Assembly (NCBI GenBank): GCA_905250115.1
Contig: CAJNOI010000034.1
Location: 511,390-575,389 of the forward strand
DNA: 64,000 nucleotides
Reading direction: 5' to 3'
From: Adineta steineri
Taxonomy: Eukaryota; Rotifera; Eurotatoria; Adinetida; Adinetidae
Shown here piece after piece: positions 1-11,039 of the stretch (its first letter is position 1; each line of letters opens with the position of its first letter). A program made the translations under genes and the position numbers. Under the pieces are notes generated by a model. It saw nothing but the letters and a program-made list of their open reading frames with translations, was not told the DNA's origin and made no database searches.

Positions 1-2
1 AA

Positions 3-2510
3 CGTATTCTTGCTTTAACATTAGGTTTAAGTTTTGGTTCAGTATTTATTGATCAAGGAGAAATTATTACAAATCGAGAAGATGTTCCATTAAATGGTGT
101 TTTATGGAATTGTCCTTATGATCAAAATTCTATAGCTGATGATTGGTTTTCTGTTCGTGGATTAATTAATGTTTATAAAAAACTTCTTCGATCCGAATCA
201 CCTGATGATAGTTCAGGTACAAGTAGTATGACATTATCAACTGATGAACAACAACAATATGACGATAATTTATCAATAAATGAACAATATCTTGCACGAC
301 GAGCATCAAATGGTGATCCAATTGCAATAAAAGCATTCCAAATATTTGCGCGTTTATTAGGACAATTTCTTATCCCATATATAAATGCATTTCATGCTCA
401 ACTTATTATTATTAGTGGTAATCTTTCACAAGTTTGGTATTTACTTGAAGATGAACTTAATCTTACAATACAAAAATTCTCTCAAGTTCAAGTTTATTTT
501 AGCCTTTCACAAGGTAAATCAGTATGTCTTGGTGCTGTTCAACAACAATCATTAGAATCACCAAAACATTTTTCTCGACAAATTCATCAACCACTTTTAC
601 CTGTTGTTAAAACAATTGATACATCAAAGTATGATATTTATCCTTCACATCAAATTCCATCAGGTTCTATTGGTATTGGTCATCGAACATTAAATGAAAA
701 ATTATTTGATTTAATTGAAGAAAAGAAAATCTTATTAATTGATGGTTTTGTTGGAACATATTTTAATGAATATGCTCAACAAATAAATAAATATTATAGA
801 GAAAAAAAGAAAGGAAAAAAATCTTCATTATCATCATCATCATTATTATTTTATGATAGTCGAGCATTTTTACAAACAGATTCAAATCTTCAACGACAAA
901 TCTATCTTCAAGATCCACAATCATTATTTGGTAGAGTAGCTTCAGATTTAGATTTTCAAAAAGATTTTCTTGATTTAAAAAAATTAAATTTCTTAAAAAA
1001 TAATCTTTCATATCCATGTATTATTATTGGACCAGGTTCATCATATATTAATGAAACATTACCATTGATTTATATTGATTTAGCTAAAAATGAACTTTAT
1101 TATCGTGTTGCAACAGAAACATCATTTTCTTATTTAAAACCAACAGAAAAATTTACACCTCATGATAATCAATTAACATCAACAATGTATGAACAAAAAT
1201 GTCTTTATTTTCTTGATTATCCAATATTTAATAAACTTAAACAAGAACTTCTACCTCGTATAAATTATTTTATTGATGGTCAACGACCTAATTGTCCAAC
1301 ATGGATTGATGGTAATTCATTTCGACAAGCACTTAAACATATAGCTAATGAACCACTTCGTGTACGACCTTGGTTTCAATCAGGTTCGTGGGGTGGTCAA
1401 TGGTTAAAAACTGTTTGTGAAAATATTTCTAAACATGCAAAAAATTATGCATGGTCATATGAAATGATTACATCGGAAAATGGTTTAATTCTATCCGATA
1501 AATATAATCATCTTATTGAACTTTCATGGGATATTTTTTATGGTTCACAATTTGATAAAATCTTAGGAAATGATATACATTGTCGATTATTTAATGGTTC
1601 AAATGATTTTCCAATACGATTTAATTTTCTTGATACGATAGATGGAGGAAATTTATCATTACAATGTACCCCAAATCTTCAATATATGCGTACAAATTTT
1701 GGTGAAAAATTACCACAAGATGAAACATATTATATAATTGAAACTAAACAACATTGGAAAGAAGAATATCAAAATGATAAATCATCATCAGCTTATATTT
1801 ATCTTGATTTTCATAAAAATATCAATTCAGAAGAATTTCATCATGATTTAATACTAAGTGAAATCAAAAAAGAATATTTAAATATTGATAAATATATTCA
1901 ATGTATTCCAACACATATTCATGATTATTTTTTAATACCAAATGAAACAATTCATGCATCTGGTCGTAATCAAGTTGTACTTGAAATATCTTCTACACCC
2001 TATCTATATACATTTAAATTATATGATTGGTTAAGATCGAATTTTGATGGTCATTCACAAATTTTAAATATTGAACATGGAATGAAAAATTTAAAATTTA
2101 ATCAACAAAATGAACAACTTCAATGTCAACCAATAACGATTAAAATTGAACAAGATAAATATGAAGAACAACATTTACCAACACATAATTTACATATTTT
2201 TGATGTCCAACGTCTTGTTATTGAACCAAATGAAAATATTGAAATATTTCGATTAACAGAAAATCGTTTTCATTTATGTATGTTAGTTCAAGGTGATGCT
2301 ATTGAAATACAATACAATTCAATTGATAATAATAATCATCAAAAACAAATACGACAATATAATTATATCGAAACATTTTTAATACCATCATCAATTAAAG
2401 AATATCGTTTAAGGCCAATAATTAAAAATAAGGATAATGAAAACAAATCACAAAAATTGATTTTACTCATATCTTTTCTCAAGTGGGATTGTGAAAAATT
2501 ACTTGAATAA
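3..2510 (+). CDS. ROK-family sugar kinase / class I phosphomannose isomerase fusion, 5' partial
   Basis: The frame is open from base 3 to the stop at 2508-2510 (835 residues visible), so the first ATG in view (228) is internal and the true start lies left of the window. The first ~150 residues resemble the second half of a ROK kinase: a segment with VPLNGVLWN, then GDPIAIKAF and LIIISGNLSQVW. A nucleotide-kinase-like stretch follows (LLIDGFVGTYFNEY, then IIIGPGSSY), and then a PMI class I cupin: RPWFQSGSWGGQW, NLSLQCTPN, YYIIE, ETIHASGRNQVVLEIS, YTFKLYDWLR. PMI interconverts mannose-6-P and fructose-6-P; a linked sugar kinase could supply the phosphosugar (inference). As I recall, bacterial (Bacteroidetes-like) PMIs have this extended N-terminal arrangement. 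There is no intron in 2.5 kb, unlike most neighbours, which suggests transfer from bacteria. A Ser-rich insertion sits near bases 830-845. One expected zinc-ligand His is Thr (see findings). The stop lies inside an AATAAA signal. Confidence 0.8.
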   Translation, partial: RILALTLGLSFGSVFIDQGEIITNREDVPLNGVLWNCPYDQNSIADDWFSVRGLINVYKKLLRSESPDDSSGTSSMTLSTDEQQQYDDNLSINEQYLARRASNGDPIAIKAFQIFARLLGQFLIPYINAFHAQLIIISGNLSQVWYLLEDELNLTIQKFSQVQVYFSLSQGKSVCLGAVQQQSLESPKHFSRQIHQPLLPVVKTIDTSKYDIYPSHQIPSGSIGIGHRTLNEKLFDLIEEKKILLIDGFVGTYFNEYAQQINKYYREKKKGKKSSLSSSSLLFYDSRAFLQTDSNLQRQIYLQDPQSLFGRVASDLDFQKDFLDLKKLNFLKNNLSYPCIIIGPGSSYINETLPLIYIDLAKNELYYRVATETSFSYLKPTEKFTPHDNQLTSTMYEQKCLYFLDYPIFNKLKQELLPRINYFIDGQRPNCPTWIDGNSFRQALKHIANEPLRVRPWFQSGSWGGQWLKTVCENISKHAKNYAWSYEMITSENGLILSDKYNHLIELSWDIFYGSQFDKILGNDIHCRLFNGSNDFPIRFNFLDTIDGGNLSLQCTPNLQYMRTNFGEKLPQDETYYIIETKQHWKEEYQNDKSSSAYIYLDFHKNINSEEFHHDLILSEIKKEYLNIDKYIQCIPTHIHDYFLIPNETIHASGRNQVVLEISSTPYLYTFKLYDWLRSNFDGHSQILNIEHGMKNLKFNQQNEQLQCQPITIKIEQDKYEEQHLPTHNLHIFDVQRLVIEPNENIEIFRLTENRFHLCMLVQGDAIEIQYNSIDNNNHQKQIRQYNYIETFLIPSSIKEYRLRPIIKNKDNENKSQKLILLISFLKWDCEKLLE

Positions 2511-4071
2511 ATATTCTTAGAAACATTTAAAAAAATTTGAACTATATCTTGTACTGAATTGAATTACAATTAAAATAATGGATATTGAATGAACTATAGG
2601 CATAGGACAGTATGAGTAATAACTAAAGAACTGATTCGATTATTTTATTATTTAGATTTTGCCTGTTTTCATGGGCATCATTATTTAAATTTTGAAAGTG
2701 ATACGCTAATTAAGAAAAATTTTTAATTCCTATTTGCCATGAATGTTATAGTGCTCTTACTATTAGTTCTGTGACAATTTTTTGTAACAAATAAAACCTG
2801 ACATGCATTTTTTACGGTAATACAAATGTGAGTTGAAAAGTATTGCATTCATTTCACGCCATATTAAACAGTCTACGAGAAGTGATTACTAACAAAGAAA
2901 GAGTCAAAATATCGTTATGTCACGTTATAGAATGTAATATAACAGACATACATTATAGTACACAAGAAATAATCATGATTTTTACAAAAGATTGTTAAAA
3001 GTCTCATATTAATACGCATCTCAATCAAACAATTATGTGATTTAATAGCGAAGAATAAACTACTTATATGATGAAGATATATTATGTAGTTTGTTTGATA
3101 CAAAATAGAAAACTGAATAACTTTTGCGAGCCTACTAAAATCTGAATGAATATCTTGAAACAGATGCCTGACAAACATTGTAAGACCTAGAATTGATTCT
3201 CACTTGAAATTAATAATGGTTGGGACACCAGGAATAGTTTTAAGTTAAGTCTATGGCCTTTTCCAAAATATGTAGAGATAAGATGCATTTTTTACAACAT
3301 TGTGCAGAAAGGCTGAACAATAAAAATACCTTCGAATAAGTACAACACTCCTACACTAGCTCAATGTCTTGATAACTTTATCTATTGCTAATATTCTAGA
3401 TTTCTTAATTTTTATCATCGAAAACACTTTACTATTCTACCGCTTTTATTTAAGATGTGAGTCTAGAGAAACACGAAGATCTCTCTATTTATATCAATAT
3501 ATACATATTCTATACTCCACGTTTTTGTGAGTAAGGTTTGATATAAGTAAAAGAACCCTCGTAAGCCCACCTCCTAACAAAAAGAGTAGAATTCAGACTA
3601 TATATAATGATATGAATAGCAGGAATCTCTAAGACCTGTTATATGTATCTTTCAATTTGAAATCAAATAGAGTTTTAAGACACTAATTCATACTTACTAT
3701 TCGTGATCATATATTATTTAATAATTCTCCAACATAGAGAAACAGAATTTTTTATTATTTAAAATATTGTTTTCAATCAGTTCTGAAAATTTAATTAGAA
3801 TGAATCATCTCAAATTGAATTATAAAGCTATTGAATTAATATATCTTTCCTATGCAAGTTACACCAGTTAGTTTGTGTTCTGCATTTTAATTTCTTAGAG
3901 ATTGCACAAACATCTTTTGTTTCTTTATTATTTTCGTATTTATTTGAAGAAGAAAAAAATCTTTAGAAATTAAAAAAAAAATTGATCATAATATAAGTTT
4001 TTGTGTAAACTATATAGATATATTATGTGAATAGTTTCTAGTTTAAGATAGTATAGGTTTATGAACCTATA
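2511..4071. other. Intergenic, no gene seen
   Basis: AT-rich sequence between the fusion enzyme and the chitin-binding gene. The short open frames here (for example 2915-3178 minus) show no domain, no splice-consistent neighbours and no codon pattern like the real genes. Confidence 0.6.
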
Positions 4072-5601
4072 TTACTTCTTTGTCGATGGACAAGTTGAAT
4101 TTTCAGGATAATCACATTCCTTTGTAATATCGTTCCATTGTAAAGATGGATTCTCTGATGCACAAGGCATAACTACGGGAGTGCCGGTTACTTGATCAGC
4201 GTTTACTGTGCATTGGATGTATGATTCACAATTGTTTGGATTTGGATACAGACAATCTTTTGGTCCCTCACAGCCTGTGTTGGCTATATCTTCAACTGGA
4301 CAAACAAAATCTGATGCACTATAAGGAAAAAGCACAAACATTATCTATATATACTTATTTCTTGATTATCATCATGTTTTGCTTGAATGTTAATGTTAAG
4401 AATATTAATTAATCTATTGAAATACAAACGATCTTGAAGGTAACTGAAAACATCTAACTCTAACAAAAAATAGTAGATTTCAACAGATGTACAACGCTTC
4501 ATGAAACCACTAGTATTTTGTAAGAACTTTTAGATATAAAAATAATTACTAGAAGGGTATCGGACGAAGATTCTATGTGACATACTGATACCAAATTACT
4601 TTACTAGAAATTGCTTCAGTATATAAGTATCCTGAATTCTATAGTGTAGATGGCTTTTTCTTCATTGGTAATTGAAGAGTAAATAACGGCTACGTTGATT
4701 TTCATATAATGAGTTCACTCTATATGTATATCAAAGGGAAGAACTTTTCAGAGTTTTCTGTTATATTATTTTACATATTATAGAATACGCTAGGTTGTCT
4801 AGTTGTATTAGTTCTATCATTGTTCATGATCATAGTGAATTCATTAATATTCTAAGTCATACTAATGATAGAATTTCATTCACAACTAAGACCAATACAA
4901 TACTAGTCTGATATATATAATAAAAATAGTGAGAAGTCTATCTCAATATACTTGTTCTATCAAAAAAATTATAAAACATATTTTACATTTGTCTTGTTGC
5001 TCGGTGTCCCGTCGGATGACCTTAAAAAATAAATAAACAAATATATATATATATCATATACCTTCGAAAGAGTTTATTATTTTAGTTAAAAAATAGTTTC
5101 ACATTAAACTTTGTGTCTAGAATAATACTAGTTCTTCAAAACGATTCTTTTTTATTGAATTATTTCATTAGAAAATTTTGAAGAATCTTTAAAGATTTTT
5201 CATAACTTCTATTTGTTTCTGAGAGTACACTCATCATATTGATAATTATATATCTTGTCTTTCATCTCGCTATTATTTCTCATACATATAACGATAGTTG
5301 TCTTCGATAAATTTCACTGAGGTGAATGTAGCTGAATAACAGAGAGGCATCCAAACCCACACCCTCAAGATAGTTGTATACTTTATCAAATATTCTCTTA
5401 ATTAGGTAAGATATGAGAAAAAAAAGAATTCTCAGCATAAAATCCTGACAAACGCATTCTTAATAACTTACCATCATTTGCCTGTCCTTTTTTGATGTTA
5501 TTATTTGAATGAACCGGTGTTGCACTGATTGTTAAACAATTCATGATCATAATAATCATTGTAACACAAATAAAAACTATTGTTTGTTGTTGATAAACCA
5601 T
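4072..5601 (-). CDS. Small secreted protein with one chitin-binding type 2 (CBM14) domain
   Basis: Two exons on the minus strand: 5601-5472 and 4310-4072, 122 residues. Exon 1 starts at ATG 5601 and encodes a signal peptide (hydrophobic core FICVTMIIMIMNCLTISA) and a short polar linker. It ends at G|GTAAGT in phase 1. Exon 2 begins after TGCATCAG in the matching phase and carries a six-cysteine peritrophin-A-like domain: FVCP, GCEGPKDCLYPNPNNCESY, IQC, MPC, LQWNDITKECDYP, STCP. This family binds chitin, for example in cuticle, jaw or egg-shell matrices. Both exons agree in frame, but the intron is 1161 bases, about twenty times the local norm, so the join is less certain than the domain. An alternative is that 4072-4341 is an exon of another transcript. 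Confidence 0.65.
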
Positions 5602-5829
5602 TTTGATTATAACACAATTTGTATTGTAGGAGAAAATGAAATTTTCTTTATAAACAGAATAAACCAGTGAAATCTAGAGATAACCAAAAATGTATATTAA
5701 TGTCAAACTCTCTAATAATAGAACTGTAAGAATACTGTTCCTTATAAATAGTATAAGTTTAATTTATCATGTATATATATATGAAGGTCTACTCAACGTC
5801 GGTTCAAATCTATTCCTCATCGATAGTAT

Positions 5830-6115
5830 ATTACTCGTTTTCGTCACTATGTTGAACAAGATGGTACTAAACGAGAAAAGTTATAAACCATTGATGATTT
5901 TGTATATAGTATGTTCGAAGAAGTTCGAGATAATGTTTTACCTGCTCGTGACAATGATTTAAAACGATGAGCACTACAAAAAGCTGCTGAAGACTCGAGT
6001 CTTATATTTGAAGCATCCCAGTACTGGCTTTGAGTCTTCAAATACCATCATTATGTTTGCTCAAGAAAAACTAGACAGTTGGTGACTAGCTGTGACGATT
6101 TCTCCGCTGGAGTAT
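5830..6115 (+). pseudogene. Decayed helix-turn-helix (transposase-like) coding remnant
   Basis: Reading from ATG 5912 gives MFEEVRDNVLPARDNDLKR, a TGA stop, ALQKAAEDSSLIFEASQYWL, a second TGA stop, then VFKYHHYVCSRKTRQLVTS. The spacing (alternating Lys/Arg helix, W-L, then F-K and S-R-K) resembles the CENP-B/Tc5-type HTH found at the start of DDE transposase-like proteins that are abundant in bdelloids. That family match is from memory. The two in-frame TGA codons and a lost start show that it is not functional. Confidence 0.4.
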
Positions 6116-6299
6116 GGTAGTGACTATGTAGATTTTATTCAAGAAATCGCATATCTACTGAATATTCCTTGTCCCTTATATAGTACTCAGGACATTCAGG
6201 ATCCTCCAATAGAGAAAGGACACATGATGTGCAGGTGCCACATCATATGAATGTAATCACATGATCATTCGCCCTCGGGCCCTTATCGAAGTATACACG

Positions 6300-6415
6300 C
6301 ATTCATTATCCTTTTTATTATTATTATTTTTGTCCTCTTACCCTTTTTATTATTATTATGATTGTCCTTTTATCCGTTTTACTATTATTGATATTGCTCT
6401 TCTTTTTTCAAAAAC
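6300..6415. repeat. Imprecise AT-rich tandem repeat
   Basis: A unit of about 38 bases built around a TCCTTTT-type block followed by TATTATTATTAT-type sequence recurs three times with drift (near 6309, 6345 and 6374). Confidence 0.5.
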
Positions 6416-6790
6416 AAAGTGAAAAAAAAACAAAACTCTTTTTTTTTTAACTTTTTTTTTACGATGGTATAAAAAAAACTACACCTGCTTTTGATTTTTT
6501 TTAAAGTAAAATTCACAAAAAGTGGTGTGCGATCTCATGAAAGCAGTTTCAACAGGATATTCTAGAGAAATTTTGTGGTATTTATATTACAGACACTGTC
6601 TTCATATCTTCCATTTTCTTCTTGTCTTATTCTAAATACTACATCTCTATTTCTTTTTGTGTAAAGCAACATAAAAATTGTTTTTTGTTATTTCATAAAA
6701 ATATTCGATAAAGTTTACAACTAACAAACGTTAGCAGTTAAAATTTCTGTTCAAGTATAACAAGATTCAGTATTACCTACATTTCATCAA

Positions 6791-6905
6791 GGGGGAAAGA
6801 GCGGAATCTGGAATCCTGGAAACTAAAACGATTTTATGAAATCCTCGGGAATCCTCAGAACGTGTTTTTGGAGTCCTTGGAAATCCGGATTCCGCTCCTT
6901 CCCCC
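6791..6905. repeat. Palindromic element (MITE-like hairpin)
   Basis: The left arm begins GGGGGAAAGAGCGGAATCTG at 6791. The right arm ends ATTCCGCTCCTTCCCCC at 6905 and is its reverse complement with few mismatches over about 28 bases. The 60-base centre is unrelated. Its GC content is higher than the flanks. No target-site duplication was resolved by eye. Confidence 0.6.
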
Positions 6906-7779
6906 ATGGAATCGCCTCGGGTAGTCCCCTAGTTAGTTAAAGCAAAAGTTGTGGGTAACTTTTTATAGAATATCATGCAAAATATTAAATTCAATAAATT
7001 ACCAATTATGTATGCATCATACTAATTAACCACGGATAGTACGATCGAGGAAATGCAAGGAATATACCCTCCTCCACAATCAAGGGAAATTTTCATTTTA
7101 TTCTGTTAGAAAAAAAATGTCATCTTTTTCTAAATAAAATCATGACATTGCTTTCGTGTTAGCTGCTTCGAACCATCTCTAAAAATAATTATTTCCAGTT
7201 GACGATTATGATTATTAATGGTCTGTGCGCTTGTGTAAACAAATGGCTAGATGTAGGAAGTTGAAAGCGGTATACCGGACCTATTTTTGATTATGCAACA
7301 ATTAAACAATGAGCAAGATAGAATATTTAAGCATAAACACCTCTAACTGAGAAATAATTTCCTTTTTCGACTTACAATTTCCAACTTTTTTTCGTTTTTT
7401 TATATTTATTTCAATCATCACTGTGATTCCTCATCTTTTTCAACGGTTTCGTAATAACTCATTGTGCTTGGTCGAACTAGCATAGCGTGACCAATATCTT
7501 CTTACTGATTTCGTAGACTGACTGAACCAAGATTTACATTTGCTGACGGTTATTATTCTCATTAACTCAATCTATAATTAACACCAGAATTTTTGTAGGT
7601 GTTTCCCTACGATTTCAATAAAATTTTGCCTGTAGATACTACACAGTACTCTCATAAATGCTCTCAAAAGATTTGAGTTCAACCTGATTCCTTCAATAGT
7701 TATGAACGTGATTCATAGTATAAAATAATCACTATGTAAGAAAATCGATGTTTTCATCAAATATCAAACCATATTACGG

Positions 7780-8306
7780 TAAACAGTACAACTGATATTT
7801 GTTTCAAATGTAGTCAATAATATTTTTAAGAGTAACTCGTACCAGTCGATACTGACAAGTATTCACTCATAACGGTCGCCGATTCATACCAGTTAATGTT
7901 TAATTCAATATATGGTTCAGCCAGTCAACATCACGATTGCATCTCTAATTCAAGATTTTTCTCAAACTGACATCATCTTTTTAATAGACAATGCTAATTT
8001 AAGGTTGCAAATAAATACTTGAAACAAAAATAAAAAAACAGAAGTAAAAATAGAGTTAATTTACGTGCACTCTTCAAACAATATTTTTTAAATTAAACAA
8101 TATATCTCTCATCATAATATTAAACATACTTTCAGCTATATTATTCCATGCATTCGTTAATTTTGCTGATATTTTAAATATAATGAATGTCTTCGAGTGA
8201 AAATCCTTCATTTAATATTTATTTTCTTTTTGTTTTTACCAAGAATTAGTTTTTACTTCTTCCACTTTTATCCGTAATATACTGAACCATTTTCATCAAG
8301 CTAGAT
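7780..8306 (+). repeat. Upstream region of GPCR copy A, duplicated at 10460-11039
   Basis: Blocks around 7800-7995 (for example CGATACTGACAAGTATT) and 8220-8306 (AAGAATTAGTTTTTA, then a CATCAA...GATATG start context) recur in order at 10484-10680 and 10955-11042 with roughly 75-85% identity by eye. The tandem duplication therefore carried the promoter and 5' UTR, not just the coding exon. Confidence 0.7.
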
Positions 8307-9245
8307 ATGTCATCACGAACTCTGACAGCGATTCAAACGCAATTGAATTTCTATGCAAATCCAACTGTTGCGATTTTAGGTGGTATCGGTAATATATTTG
8401 TTACTATAATTTTTACTCGACAACACCAAAATGCATGTTCAATGTATCTAGTTACTGCAGCAATATTCAATACTTTTTATTTAGGATTTAATCGTATCTT
8501 ACAATATTTTCCGTTTTATTATCTGGATGAAACAGCACGAGCATTCTTTTTATGTAAAATTCGTGCATATCTTCCAACTGTGTTTGGACAGGTAGCTAAG
8601 ACAATGATTGTTTTTGCATGTATTGATCGGTATCTAATTACAAGTAATCGCGTTACTTTTCGAGCATTAAGTACTCCAAAACGTGCAAAATATCTCATAG
8701 TTCTTTCAATTATTTTTTGGTCATTGGTTTCAAGTCATATTGCAGTCGGAACAACAATTATTAATGGACAATGTGGTACATTTGGTGTTTATGCAACAAT
8801 TTACAGCATTTTTACTATTATAGTTATTGGTTCCGCTCCACCTATTACAATGGGTATATGTGGTTATTTAACATATCGTAACATGAGGCGACTACGTCTT
8901 CGTATTCAACCAGCTGTAAATAATACAAATGAAGGAAACGTTAATATTCGACAACGAGATCGAGATTTATTAATTATTGTTATGTATGAAATATGTATTT
9001 ATGTTTTAACAGCATCTTTATATCCAATAGTACTTATAGAAACAATAATTAGTAATAATACAATATCAAGTAAAAGTGCTCAGCATTTACAAATTGAGAA
9101 TTTTCTACTTTTTATGTCATTTTTATTATTATCTGTGAATAGTGCTGCAGCTTGTTATATTTATCTTATTTTATCAAAATCATTTCGTCGAGATTTTAAA
9201 CAATTATTCATATATATCTATCGAAAACTAATAAGACAAACATAA
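8307..9245 (+). CDS. Rhodopsin-like GPCR, tandem copy A
   Basis: Single exon, 312 residues. Seven hydrophobic segments are visible, beginning with TM1 containing GGIGNIFVTIIF (the Asn of TM1). A conserved Cys precedes TM3, TM3 ends in FACIDRYLITS (the D/E-R-Y motif), and TM4 carries a Trp (IIFWSL). A basic third inner loop (RQRDRD) follows, then TM6-7 and a short tail with SKSFRRDFKQ. It is a plasma-membrane, G-protein-coupled receptor of the family greatly expanded in bdelloids; the ligand is unknown. The start at 8307 is supported by the same MSS context in the paralogue at 11040. The tail ends at TAA 9243, but the next ~40 bases are still alignable to the paralogue's coding tail, so this copy was shortened by a new stop. 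Confidence 0.85.
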   Translation: MSSRTLTAIQTQLNFYANPTVAILGGIGNIFVTIIFTRQHQNACSMYLVTAAIFNTFYLGFNRILQYFPFYYLDETARAFFLCKIRAYLPTVFGQVAKTMIVFACIDRYLITSNRVTFRALSTPKRAKYLIVLSIIFWSLVSSHIAVGTTIINGQCGTFGVYATIYSIFTIIVIGSAPPITMGICGYLTYRNMRRLRLRIQPAVNNTNEGNVNIRQRDRDLLIIVMYEICIYVLTASLYPIVLIETIISNNTISSKSAQHLQIENFLLFMSFLLLSVNSAAACYIYLILSKSFRRDFKQLFIYIYRKLIRQT

Positions 9246-11039
9246 GTTGTGAGCCTCCGTGGATCAACTGCAACAGTAAAAAGAAACACTTGAGTTTAAT
9301 AAAAATTATTTTATTTTATTTTCTAAATATTGTTTGTATTGTTATTTGTTGTTTGCATATATATATTGAAAATAAATATTCTCGCTAATATATATATTGA
9401 TTTGATGGTAGTATGATCATAGAGGAAATATGTGAATAAAATAAAGTGAAAGTAAATGATCATGTGAAGATTTATTACTTTCAATTGTTGCTGGTAATTA
9501 TTTATATAGGTCATCATTTGTAAGAGATTACTGTAAATCATTTTTGAATACGTACAAGTAATTATCTCAAGTTATTTTATTAAGTAGTTTAACATTGAGA
9601 AATAACGGGTGATCGAATATTTGTTCGACAAAATGTTTATTCATTTTTGACCAGCAAAAAAGTATAATTGACGATCACAATCTTGTGCTCTCTATGAATA
9701 CGGATTGAGATATGTTATATCTGTTTTTGTTCAAGAACAGTGAGTAACTTTTTGAAGAGCCTAAAAGATTAACAATTTTTTTGAATGGTGAACAACATAC
9801 TTTTGTCTACCTTAAAAGTTTCATTTCGGTGATGTTGAAAATTGTTGGAGTTCGTCGTTTTGTAGACCAAAACACTCCTCCAAAACCCTGTGATATTCAA
9901 CTAAGTTGTAGTCTTTACTCAGTTGTCATTAAAGTTGTTTTATTAAAACTTTCTTTCAATATAAAGCAGCTTAGATGAAAAAGTCGATTTTTCAAAAATA
10001 AGTATTTAGAGAAACAAAACTTGTTGTGCTTTCTCGAAAAACAAAAAAATCACAAATAGTTCATGATGCAGAGCAACTTCTCATCTATAAGTTAATCTAC
10101 ACATAATCATCTCACCTTTGAAACTGAAATTCTAATAGTGAAAATACAAGAAAGCCTTTCTGTTCAAACTGAATTTGTGGACTTACCGAACATTATTCTA
10201 CTATTTTTGAAAAACACCAAGGGTAAAATTTCTGAGGGTATATTCGAGAAATGAATAGAATTCTCATTTAAACTTATACCTTTTCTCTCTTATGTCATAC
10301 CTTCTTAGTGTTAAAAATGAAATAAATATTCTGTTCAAAACGTTTTCGACCACTCGTTATCAATTTCAGGTAAATTTCTAATTAAACATATTAGGGTGAA
10401 GGTAATCAGTTCAAACGAATGACGATTAAATACTAGTCGATATGAAGTATTAACTGTACTGCCGATTAATAGTACAATTAATAATTGTTTTAAACTTAGC
10501 CAACAATACTTATAAGAGTGATTCGTATCAACTGATACTGACAAGTATTTACTTATAACAGTTGCCGATCCATAACAGTTAGTATTTAACTCAGCCTGTG
10601 GTTTAATTCATTGATGTTGCTGACACATGTCTAATTCGAGATTTACCTCGAACTGACATTATTTTTGTAATGAAAATGCTACCTATGGTGGTAGATAAAT
10701 AATTAAAAAACAGACGCAAATATAAGATATATTTAGATGCATTCCTTAGCTCTTTTGCTTCCTGCGACGTGTATATGCGTTCGAGCACGACTTATAAAAA
10801 ATTGAATTTTTATAGAGAAAGTCGGAAGTGAAAGGATTAAAAGATGCACTATTAGGTAGAACTCGAGGAAATCTGTCTGTCATTCTACTTCATGAGTCTT
10901 TAACTCCTGTCTTCTTGAAAAAATCCACGTATTTACAAGAAATGCTTAATGTTCATCTGCTTTTTTTCTTATCAAGAATTAGTTTTTATCCTTTTTTCTT
11001 TCATTGGTAATATATTTTACCATTGCCATCAATCGAGAT
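9246..11039. other. Intergenic spacer of the GPCR tandem pair
   Basis: It contains the former 3' coding tail of copy A (9246-9296), an AATAAA-type signal near 9297, about 1 kb of AT-rich sequence with no credible gene, and from about 10460 the duplicated upstream region of copy B. The open frame at 10828-11010 starts at GTG and overlaps the duplicated promoter, so I do not call it. Confidence 0.6.

Larger units (their letters stand above)
5602..8306. other. Intergenic with mobile-element remnants
   Basis: No intact gene. It holds a broken helix-turn-helix-like coding remnant (5830-6115), an imprecise AT-rich tandem repeat (6300-6415), a palindromic element (6791-6905), and at its right end the upstream region of the first GPCR gene, which is duplicated upstream of the second. 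Confidence 0.6.

Noticed and set aside
763..1017. Minus-strand open frame of 84 codons
   Set aside because: It is antisense to the ROK/PMI fusion and rich in residues produced by the complement of Ser/Asn codons.
2915..3178. Minus-strand frame of 87 codons
   Set aside because: No domain, no splice partners, and composition like the surrounding spacer.
10828..11010. Plus-strand frame of 60 codons before GPCR copy B
   Set aside because: It begins at GTG and lies in the duplicated promoter/5' UTR; the corresponding copy A region is not open.
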